A DNA stretch of 13,196 nucleotides from positions 1-13,196 of the forward strand of contig JAIXVS010000118.1 in assembly GCA_027482795.1 (NCBI GenBank), given 5' to 3'. Source of the DNA: Rhodobacter sp. (GTDB taxonomy: Bacteria; Pseudomonadota; Alphaproteobacteria; Rhodobacterales; Rhodobacteraceae). The position numbers and the translations under genes were made by a program. A model generated the notes under the pieces. The model was not told where the DNA came from and searched no databases. It saw nothing but the letters and a program-made list of their open reading frames with translations. Positions 6,453 to 12,524 of the stretch are shown here, one piece after another. Position 1 is the stretch's first letter. The number at the start of each line of letters is the position of its first letter.

Positions 6453-6490
6453 AAAGGGGTCGGCGAATGCGCCGGCCCCTTTGCCATTTT
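6453..6490 (+). terminator. Intrinsic terminator of the rplU-rpmA operon
   Basis: AAAGGGG-T-CGGCG (6453-6465) pairs with CGCCG-G-CCCCTTT (6470-6482) around the loop AATG. The stem is thirteen base pairs with a single T-G wobble. TTGCCATTTT follows. The stem is very stable, the T tract imperfect. Because the stem carries AAA on its left arm and TTT on its right, it may also work on the other strand. Confidence 0.8.
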
Positions 6491-6552
6491 GGGGCTCGCG
6501 CATTGATTGAAATCGGGAGACGCGTTTCCCACATGCGCTTCAGGAGGGAGCC

Positions 6553-7131
6553 ATGGTTTTGGATATGATCAATACCGCCCAGTTGGGTGAAATTGCAGCG
6601 GGCCGTTTTGTTTTGCGCGCCGCGCGCAAATCGGACGTGGGTCTGATTGAACATTACGCCAGCGACCCGCGCGTGGCGCTGGGCACGCATTCTATTCCCC
6701 ATCCCTTGCCACCGGGCGCGGCAGAGGCATTTGTTGCGCGCGCCATGACCCCGCGCGCGGACGAAGATGTTTGGGTGATGGACGGCAGTGCCACGGGCCT
6801 GCCCGAAGTGCTGGGCGTGATTAATCTAAAGCGTATGGATTGCGGCGCGCGCGCCAAATCTGGAAACGGGGCGGCGGGGCAATCTGAAATCAGCTATTGG
6901 GTGGCCCCTGCGTTCTGGAAAACGGGTATTGCGTCTGAGGCCGTGCAGGCCCTGATCGCCGCCAACCCGCAATCGTGCCGCACCCTGTTTGCCGAGGTGT
7001 TTCAGGACAATGCCGCATCTGCCCGTGTGCTAACCAATTCGGGCTTTGCCTACCTTGGCGATGCGGAAACCTTTTCGGTGGCGCGCGGCGCGCGGGTTCC
7101 GACTTGGACCTATGTGAAAAAGCTGGATTAA
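6553..7131 (+). CDS. GNAT family N-acetyltransferase (RimJ/RimL-like)
   Basis: This 192-residue cytoplasmic protein of the GNAT superfamily transfers an acetyl group from acetyl-CoA to an amine. It looks like the RimJ/RimL branch: A-G-R-F-V-L-R-A-A (16-24) as first strand, I-S-Y-W-V-A-P-A-F-W-K-T-G-I-A-S-E-A (113-130) as the acetyl-CoA binding region, and D-N-A-A-S-A-R-V-L (152-160) with N-S-G-F as the C-terminal motif. The pyrophosphate loop is unusual: W-K-T-G-I-A in place of the commoner Q/R-x-x-G-x-G/A. The start has the best ribosome-binding site of the window (AGGAGG, 5 bases upstream). The next gene begins 10 bases after the stop. The acceptor is unknown; the position next to rpmA and obgE hints at a ribosomal protein but does not prove it. 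Confidence 0.85.
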   Translation: MVLDMINTAQLGEIAAGRFVLRAARKSDVGLIEHYASDPRVALGTHSIPHPLPPGAAEAFVARAMTPRADEDVWVMDGSATGLPEVLGVINLKRMDCGARAKSGNGAAGQSEISYWVAPAFWKTGIASEAVQALIAANPQSCRTLFAEVFQDNAASARVLTNSGFAYLGDAETFSVARGARVPTWTYVKKLD

Positions 7132-7141
7132 GGGAAACACC

Positions 7142-8119
7142 ATGACCCGCGCCCAGCTTACATCGGCGCGGCTTACCCTGCGCCCTGTTTTGGAAACTGA
7201 CCGCGCCGCTGTGGTGGCGGCGCTGAATGATCTTCGTGTGTCGCGCTGGCTTTCGTCTTTACCGCATCCCTATGGGGACGCGGATTTTGATTATTTCATG
7301 AACAATGTCGTTGTTGCAGGCAAAACCTTTGCAATTGAGGGCGCGCAAGGGTTTGTCGGCATTTGCGGGATTGAAACGCAGCTTGGCTATTGGCTGGCTC
7401 CAAGGGCTTGGGGCCACGGCTATGCCAAAGAGGCCGCGCAAAGGGTTTTGGCCGATCACTTTTCTAAGGGTGCAGATCCCGTGCTAACCTATGCTTTCGC
7501 CGATAATGCGCCTTCGCTGCAAATTCTGGCGCGGCTTGGCTTTGTGCAAACGGGGCAGGGCACGAAGATGTGCCGCGCTTTGGGCGAAGCGCGTCCGCAT
7601 ATCGAAATGTCCTTGACCTATGCGGATTTCATCGCCGCATTGCCCGTGCAATCCTCTGCCCGCCTAACCTTTCGCAATCTTATGCCCCATGATGCCCCCG
7701 CGCTGCATAAGATCGTCAGCCAATGGGAAGTGGTGCGTCAGTTGGGCAGTTGGCCTTGGCCTGCCGATTATGACCAAACCCTTGCCCGCGCTGTGCCCTA
7801 TGCAGGCGAGGGCCTAGTTTGGGGGATATTTCTGCACGGCGCGCTGATTGGAACGCTTGGCATCACAAAAGGCAATCTTGGTTATTTCATCGACCCCGCC
7901 CACCAGCGGCGCGGCTATGCGCGCGAGGCGATTGCCCACGCTATGGCGCAGTCTGGCCTTGCGCAGATCGAGGCCGAGGTTTGGGAAGATAACCCTGCCT
8001 CTCTTGCCCTGTTGCACAGCCTTGGCTTTGCCGAAACGGGCCGCCGCGAGCAGCTTTCCAAAGCGCGCGGCATTCGGCTGGGCACCATACGGCTAACCTA
8101 TAGCGCACCACACCCTTGA
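7142..8119 (+). CDS. Tandem (two-domain) GNAT family N-acetyltransferase
   Basis: This 325-residue protein is made of two GNAT domains in a row. Domain 1 covers about 7-160: S-A-R-L-T-L-R (8-14), the acetyl-CoA loop W-G-H-G-Y-A-K-E-A (90-98) and D-N-A-P-S-L-Q-I-L-A-R-L-G-F (121-134). Domain 2 covers about 172-322: S-A-R-L-T-F-R (172-178), Q-R-R-G-Y-A-R-E-A (255-263) and D-N-P-A-S-L-A-L-L-H-S-L-G-F (283-296). Each domain keeps all the family's key positions, so both may be active. Repeated first strands and spacings suggest duplication or fusion of RimJ/RimL-like genes. It follows another GNAT gene by 10 bases and is probably cotranscribed with it. The substrate is unknown. Splitting by frameshift can be excluded: the frame is open throughout. 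Confidence 0.88.
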   Translation: MTRAQLTSARLTLRPVLETDRAAVVAALNDLRVSRWLSSLPHPYGDADFDYFMNNVVVAGKTFAIEGAQGFVGICGIETQLGYWLAPRAWGHGYAKEAAQRVLADHFSKGADPVLTYAFADNAPSLQILARLGFVQTGQGTKMCRALGEARPHIEMSLTYADFIAALPVQSSARLTFRNLMPHDAPALHKIVSQWEVVRQLGSWPWPADYDQTLARAVPYAGEGLVWGIFLHGALIGTLGITKGNLGYFIDPAHQRRGYAREAIAHAMAQSGLAQIEAEVWEDNPASLALLHSLGFAETGRREQLSKARGIRLGTIRLTYSAPHP

Positions 8120-8173
8120 GGCGCGCGCCCCTTTGCTGTATCGCCCATAAATCCTTATTGAAAGCCAAACCTC

Positions 8174-9196
8174 ATGAAGTTTTTAGACCTGACCAAAGTT
8201 TACATCCGCTCGGGTGGCGGTGGGGCGGGCTGCGTGTCGTTTCGGCGCGAGAAGTTTGTGGAATTTGGCGGCCCCGATGGCGGCGATGGCGGCAATGGCG
8301 GCAGTGTTTGGGCCGAGGCGGTTGAGGGGCTGAACACCCTGATTGATTTTCGCTACCAGCAGCATTTCTTTGCCAAATCGGGCCAAGGCGGTATGGGGCA
8401 GCAGCGCACGGGCAAATCGGGCGATGATATCATCCTGCGCGTGCCCGTGGGCACCGAGATTTTGGATGAAGACGAGGAATCGGTGATTGCCGATTTGGTC
8501 ACCGTAGGCCAGCGCGTTTTGCTGGCCAAGGGCGGCAATGGCGGCTGGGGCAATTTGGCCTTCAAATCCTCTACCAACCGCAGCCCCGCCCGCGCCAACC
8601 CAGGGCAAGAGGGGATTGAGCGCACCATCTGGCTGCGCCTGAAATTGATCGCCGATGCGGGGCTTGTTGGCCTTCCCAATGCGGGCAAATCCACCTTTTT
8701 GGCGGCAGTGTCGAACGCCCGCCCCAAAATCGCTGACTACCCCTTTACCACCCTTGTGCCCAACCTTGGCGTGGTGGGCATTGACGGGGCCGAATTTGTG
8801 ATGGCCGATATTCCGGGCCTGATCGAAGGGGCCAGCGAAGGGCGCGGTTTGGGGATGCAGTTTTTGGCACACGTCGAACGCTGCAAAGTGCTGCTGCATC
8901 TGGTGGATGGCACGTCTGAAACCGTGGCCGAAGACTACCAAACCATCGTAACCGAGCTAGAGGCCTATGCCGAGGCGCTGGGCGATAAGGCGCGCGTGGT
9001 GGCCCTGAACAAATGCGATGCGCTGGATGCGGACGCGATCAAGAAACGCAAGAAAGCCTTGGAAAAGGCATCTGGCGGGCCTGTTATGACCATTTCTGGC
9101 GTGGCAGGCATGGGGCTGCAAGATACATTGCGCGCGCTTCACGCCCATATCAAATATCAGGCCCCCGTGGTGGATGATACGCCATGGCAGCCCTAA
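8174..9196 (+). CDS. obgE: GTPase Obg/CgtA
   Basis: This 340-residue essential GTPase is linked to assembly of the 50S subunit and to stress and growth control. It shows the Obg fold at residues 1-158, with the Gly-rich loops G-G-G-G-A-G (14-19), G-G-P-D-G-G-D-G-G-N-G-G (32-43) and G-G-N-G-G-W-G-N (120-127). The G domain follows: G1 G-L-P-N-A-G-K-S (166-173), switch I around F-T-T (191-193), G3 D-I-P-G (212-215), G4 N-K-C-D (279-282) and G5 S-G-V-A-G (308-312). There is no extra C-terminal domain, which is normal for the group. The ribosome-binding site is weak (GAAAG). The 3' end overlaps proB by 13 bases in another frame. Confidence 0.97.
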   Translation: MKFLDLTKVYIRSGGGGAGCVSFRREKFVEFGGPDGGDGGNGGSVWAEAVEGLNTLIDFRYQQHFFAKSGQGGMGQQRTGKSGDDIILRVPVGTEILDEDEESVIADLVTVGQRVLLAKGGNGGWGNLAFKSSTNRSPARANPGQEGIERTIWLRLKLIADAGLVGLPNAGKSTFLAAVSNARPKIADYPFTTLVPNLGVVGIDGAEFVMADIPGLIEGASEGRGLGMQFLAHVERCKVLLHLVDGTSETVAEDYQTIVTELEAYAEALGDKARVVALNKCDALDADAIKKRKKALEKASGGPVMTISGVAGMGLQDTLRALHAHIKYQAPVVDDTPWQP

Positions 9197-10311
9197 CTTC
9201 CCTATCAGCACCCGATATTCGCACCGCCAAACGGTTGGTGGTGAAAATCGGATCGGCCCTGCTGGTTGACCGCGCAACGGGGTTAAAGGGCGCTTGGCTC
9301 ACCGCGCTGTGCGCCGATGTGGCCGATGCCAAAGCGCGCGGGGCGGATGTGGTTTTGGTGTCGTCAGGTTCCATCGCGCTGGGCCGCACGGTTTTGGGCC
9401 TAGGGCTGGGCGACTTGACGTTGGAACAATCCCAAGCGGCGGCAGCCGTGGGGCAAATCCAACTGGCGCGCGCCTATTCCGAGGCGCTGGCCCCGCATGG
9501 CATTATCGCGGGGCAGGTTTTGGTGACGCTGGAAGATACGGAAGATCGCCGCCGATACCTCAACAGCCGCGCGACGATGGAAACCATGCTGGGGCTTGGC
9601 GTGGTGCCGATTGTGAATGAAAATGATACGGTTGCCACAGATGAAATTCGCTTTGGCGATAATGACCGACTGGCTGCGCAAATCGCCGTGACTGTGGGCG
9701 CAGATCAGTTGATTTTGTTGTCCGATGTCGATGGGTTCTATTCGGCAAACCCCAAAGAAGACGCCACAGCGCAAAGGTTCGATCTGGTCGAAACCATCAC
9801 CCCCGCAATCGAGGCGATGGCCGGCGATCCCATCTCGGGCCTGTCCAAAGGCGGTATGAAGACCAAGCTGATGGCGGCGAAAACCGCCGTTGCGGGCGGC
9901 TGCGCTATGGCGATTATGGAAGGGTCAACCCTGCGCCCCCTGACTGCGCTGGCGCAAGGCGCGGCGCGCACATGGTTTTTGGCCAAAGGCGATCCGCAGG
10001 CCGCGCGCAAACGCTGGATTGGCGCGATGAAGCCGCGCGGCGAAGTGCGGCTGGACGCAGGCGCGGTAGGCGCAATGGCGCAGGGCAAATCGCTGCTGCC
10101 CGCTGGCGTGACTGCGGTGACAGGCCGCTTTGGGCGCGGCGAGCCTGTGGCGATACTGGCCCCGAATGGCGATGTTTTGGGCAAGGGCCTGATCCGCTAT
10201 ACCGCCGATGAGGCGCGCGCGATTGCGGGGCACCGGTCGGGCGATATCGAGGCGATTTTGGGCTATGCGGGGCGGGCGGCCTTGATCCATAGGGATGATT
10301 TGGTCATTTAG
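9184..10311 (+). CDS. proB: Glutamate 5-kinase
   Basis: This 375-residue cytoplasmic enzyme phosphorylates L-glutamate with ATP to gamma-glutamyl phosphate, the first and usually feedback-inhibited step of proline synthesis. The amino-acid kinase domain covers about 14-262: V-V-K-I-G-S (19-24), S-S-G-S-I-A-L-G (60-67), V-N-E-N-D-T-V (144-150), F-G-D-N-D-R-L-A-A (157-165), L-S-D-V-D-G (179-184) and G-G-M-x-T-K (223-228). A C-terminal PUA domain follows at about 283-362, as in the full-length enzyme class. The ATG at 9184 lies inside the end of obgE, so proB is probably coupled to obgE translation. Product passes to ProA, encoded next. Confidence 0.97.
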   Translation: MAALTSLSAPDIRTAKRLVVKIGSALLVDRATGLKGAWLTALCADVADAKARGADVVLVSSGSIALGRTVLGLGLGDLTLEQSQAAAAVGQIQLARAYSEALAPHGIIAGQVLVTLEDTEDRRRYLNSRATMETMLGLGVVPIVNENDTVATDEIRFGDNDRLAAQIAVTVGADQLILLSDVDGFYSANPKEDATAQRFDLVETITPAIEAMAGDPISGLSKGGMKTKLMAAKTAVAGGCAMAIMEGSTLRPLTALAQGAARTWFLAKGDPQAARKRWIGAMKPRGEVRLDAGAVGAMAQGKSLLPAGVTAVTGRFGRGEPVAILAPNGDVLGKGLIRYTADEARAIAGHRSGDIEAILGYAGRAALIHRDDLVI

Positions 10312-10352
10312 GGCGGGAGCCTTCGGCGAGGATATTTGGGCCTGTATGAAAG
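10311..10352 (+). repeat. Short intergenic element resembling a Rhodobacterales dispersed sequence
   Basis: Right at the proB stop, the bases GGGCGGGAGCCTTCGGCGAG and the following GATATTTGGGCC lead to TATGAAAG. From memory, sequences of the form 'GGAGCCTCCGGCGGGAGTAT' followed by TTTGG and a purine-rich tail are frequent between or just after genes in Rhodobacterales. The inner GCC-TTC-GGC can form a tiny hairpin. There is only this one copy in the window, so its repeat nature cannot be shown here. It fills most of the gap between proB and proA. Confidence 0.4.
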
Positions 10353-10360
10353 GGCGAAAG

Positions 10361-11620
10361 ATGAGTTTTGATGCAGGCGCGTTGATGCGCGAGATGGGGC
10401 AAAAGGCGCGGGCCGCGGCGGCGGAATTGGCGATTGCCTCGTCCGAGCGGAAGGTCGTGGCCCTACAAGCGGCGGCGGCGGCGATTTTGGCCAATGAGAC
10501 GCAGATATTGGATGCCAACGTCTTGGATTTGGCGGCGGGCGAGGAAAAGGGCCTGTCCAAAGCCATGCTCGACCGCCTGATGCTAAACGCCGCGCGCCTG
10601 CGCGGCATCGCCGATGCCCTGCGCGCGATTGCCGAGCAGAAAGACCCCGTAGGCCGCATTTTGGCCGAATGGGATAGGCCGAACGGTTTGCATATTCAGC
10701 GCGTCGCCACCCCATTGGGCGTGATTGGCGTGATATTCGAGGCGCGCCCCAATGTCACCGCCGATGCGGGGGCGCTGTGCCTGTGGGCGGGCAATGCGGT
10801 GATTTTGCGCGCGGGTTCGGATAGCCAGAATTCATCGGAAGCAATTCATGCCTGTATGGTAGAGGGCTTGCGAGCGGCCAAACTGCCCGAAGCGGCGATC
10901 CAACTGGTGGCCACATCTGACCGCGCCATGGTGTCAGAAATGCTGGGCGCGGTGGATTACATCGACGTGATCGTGCCGCGCGGCGGCAAGGGGCTGGTGG
11001 GCCTTGTGCAGCGCGAGGCGCGGGTGCCTGTCTTTGCGCATTTAGAAGGCATTTGCCACGTCTACGCCGACCGCGATGCCGATCTTGAAAAGGCCCGCCG
11101 CGTGGTGCTGAACGCTAAAACCCGCCGCACGGGTATTTGCGGCGCTGCCGAATGCCTGCTGATTGATTGGCAGTTTTACACCAAACACGGCGCGGTTTTG
11201 ATTGAAGATTTGATCAAGGCAGGTGTCGAAGTGCGCACAGAAGGCGAATTGCTGAAGGTGCCAGGCACCGTGCCAGCCGCCCCCGATGATTTTGGCCGCG
11301 AGTTTCTGGATATGATCATCGCCGCCAAATTGGTGGACGGGGTGGACCAGGCGATTGCCCATATCAAACGCTATGGCAGCCAGCATACCGAATCGATTTT
11401 GACCGAAAACGCCGCCACCGCTGCGCATTTCTTCAAACATCTGGATTCTGCGATTTTGATGCACAACGCATCGACCCAGTTCGCCGATGGCGGCGAGTTT
11501 GGCATGGGCGGCGAGATTGGCATTGCCACGGGCAAGATGCATGCGCGCGGGCCAGTGGGGGCCGATCAGTTGACCAGTTTCAAGTATTTGGTCACGGGGG
11601 ATGGCACGGTTAGGGTTTAG
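10361..11620 (+). CDS. proA: Gamma-glutamyl phosphate reductase (glutamate-5-semialdehyde dehydrogenase)
   Basis: This 419-residue NADPH-dependent enzyme reduces the ProB product to glutamate-5-semialdehyde, which cyclises and is reduced further to proline. It belongs to the aldehyde dehydrogenase superfamily. Motifs: G-V-I-F-E-A-R-P-N-V (123-132), P-R-G-G-K-G-L (206-212), H-L-E-G-I-C-H-V-Y (227-235), and the catalytic cysteine Cys260 in R-R-T-G-I-C-G-A-A-E. Length fits the family. I chose ATG 10361, preceded by a GGGCGAAAG ribosome-binding stretch, over the ATG at 10295, because the extra 22 residues would run into proB and the dispersed element and do not look like ProA. The gene is convergent with the - strand gene 11 bases downstream. 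Confidence 0.97.
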   Translation: MSFDAGALMREMGQKARAAAAELAIASSERKVVALQAAAAAILANETQILDANVLDLAAGEEKGLSKAMLDRLMLNAARLRGIADALRAIAEQKDPVGRILAEWDRPNGLHIQRVATPLGVIGVIFEARPNVTADAGALCLWAGNAVILRAGSDSQNSSEAIHACMVEGLRAAKLPEAAIQLVATSDRAMVSEMLGAVDYIDVIVPRGGKGLVGLVQREARVPVFAHLEGICHVYADRDADLEKARRVVLNAKTRRTGICGAAECLLIDWQFYTKHGAVLIEDLIKAGVEVRTEGELLKVPGTVPAAPDDFGREFLDMIIAAKLVDGVDQAIAHIKRYGSQHTESILTENAATAAHFFKHLDSAILMHNASTQFADGGEFGMGGEIGIATGKMHARGPVGADQLTSFKYLVTGDGTVRV

Positions 11621-11631
11621 TTGGGCCACAG

Positions 11632-12246
11632 CTAAAAGCTGATCGTCAGCTCGCCCTCTACCTCCGCCCCATTTACCGAAATGCTGCGATGCCGGCGCGC
11701 GGCCTCAAGCGCCAGCAGGGGGAAATGGACGTGGCCTGCTGCGATATCGTCGTAAACATCGGGGCTCGCATCGCGCGCAAGGCCGCCCCACAGTGCGGTG
11801 TCTTGCTTGATCCGCGCAGCGCGGGCGGTCAGGTTCCAACCCGCGCTGCCCATGGAAATGTCGATATCACCCCCTTGGATCAGCGCAGTTTCCAAACACA
11901 TCAGCCCCAGAAAGGCCATTTTCGCGTCACGTCGCGGCAGATCCTGTGGGCTGTTCCAGACAACTTGCGTCCGTGCACCCGCCGCAAGATCGTTCAAAAT
12001 TCCCGCAACTTCGCCCCGCCCAATCCGCTGATCGGGGCCGCACAGGCCAAAAGCAATGCGGAAAAAGCGGATGCGGGCATTGGCATGGCCCGCGCTTTCC
12101 ACAATCAGCGCCATTTCTTGGCTGGATGCGCCCGATGCATCCATAATCATCAATTCTACCCCGTTGCCGATGGCACCAATTGGGCTAATAAGGTCGTCAC
12201 ATATGCGCGAGGCGACAAGGGCAGCCAGATGGATGGGATCAAGCAA
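11632..12246 (-). CDS. chpT: ChpT-like histidine phosphotransferase with Asp in place of the phosphoacceptor His
   Basis: From a TTG start at 12246 the protein has 204 residues. The N-terminal helices L-A-A-L-V-A-S-R-I-C-D-D-L-I-S-P-I-G-A (7-25) and E-M-A-L-I-V-E-S-A-G-H-A-N-A-R-I-R-F-F-R-I-A-F-G (44-67) are those of ChpT, a homodimer resembling the dimerisation part of histidine kinases; the rest would be the degenerate ATPase-like domain. In Caulobacter, ChpT carries phosphate from CckA to CtrA and CpdR on a His in the motif R-L-C-H-D-F-I-S-P. Here that place is Asp17 (codon GAC at 12198-12196). The TTG start is supported by AGGA about 8 bases upstream; no ATG or GTG fits, and a longer frame to 12363 would run across the divergent DUF3553 gene. 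Family call is firm; activity is doubtful. Confidence 0.82.
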   Translation of the reverse strand: MLDPIHLAALVASRICDDLISPIGAIGNGVELMIMDASGASSQEMALIVESAGHANARIRFFRIAFGLCGPDQRIGRGEVAGILNDLAAGARTQVVWNSPQDLPRRDAKMAFLGLMCLETALIQGGDIDISMGSAGWNLTARAARIKQDTALWGGLARDASPDVYDDIAAGHVHFPLLALEAARRHRSISVNGAEVEGELTISF

Positions 12247-12272
12247 GGGATGTTTCCTGTGATAGGGGCAAG

Positions 12273-12446
12273 ATGCGCAACTTATTAGAACCGGGAATGC
12301 TGGTGCGCCACCCGCATCGCCCCGATTGGGGGCTGGGGCAGGTGCAATCGGCAGTGGGGGCAAAAGTAACGGTCAATTTTGAACATGCCGGCAAAGTGGA
12401 GATAGACAGCGATCAAGTCACCCTGACGCGCGATTTCTCACCTTAA
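12273..12446 (+). CDS. DUF3553 family small protein
   Basis: This 57-residue protein reads M-R-N-L-L-E-P-G-M-L-V-R-H-P, then P-D-W-G-L-G-Q-V-Q-S (17-26) and V-T-V-N-F-E-H-A-G-K (32-41). That is the pattern of DUF3553, a short SH3-like fold related to the small domain found in some UvrD-type helicases. The gene is complete, with an AGGGGCAAG ribosome-binding stretch just before the ATG. Its function is unknown. It lies head to head with the ChpT-like gene with only 26 bases between the two starts, so their promoters must overlap each other's 5' ends. Confidence 0.85.
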   Translation: MRNLLEPGMLVRHPHRPDWGLGQVQSAVGAKVTVNFEHAGKVEIDSDQVTLTRDFSP

Positions 12447-12493
12447 GCGGGATATTAGTTTAAAAAATGTTAAATTTCTTTTTAATTTTTAAC
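12443..12493. promoter_or_regulatory. AT-rich upstream region of olsB with clustered TTAA motifs
   Basis: In an otherwise GC-rich window, 12451-12492 is strongly AT-rich. TTAA occurs at 12443, 12460, 12470, 12482 and 12489, the last one as TTAAC. CtrA of alphaproteobacteria binds TTAA-N7-TTAA and TTAAC half-sites; here the nearest pairs are spaced 6 and 8 bases, so no perfect full site exists. The stretch probably holds the promoter of the downstream gene. The link to CtrA is a guess prompted by the neighbouring ChpT-like gene. Confidence 0.35.
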
Positions 12494-12524
12494 GGGGCCA
12501 CAGTATCGGCCAAAGGCCGCGCAA

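Noticed and set aside
8120..8173. Promoter for obgE in the 54-base gap (TTGCTG and TATTGA 17 bases apart)
   Set aside because: The -10 match is poor (three of six); the gap could equally be read through from the GNAT genes.
10295..10360. Earlier ATG for proA at 10295
   Set aside because: The added 22 residues overlap proB and the intergenic element and are not ProA-like; 10361 has a ribosome-binding stretch and the usual ProA start.
11629..11641. CAGCT-AAA-AGCTG hairpin between proA and the ChpT-like gene as a shared terminator
   Set aside because: Only five pairs, no T tract on either strand, and it covers the stop codon of the - strand gene.
12247..12363. N-terminal extension of the ChpT-like frame to an ATG at 12363
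   Set aside because: The extra residues are Pro/Ala-rich, unlike ChpT, and lie across the DUF3553 gene on the opposite strand.
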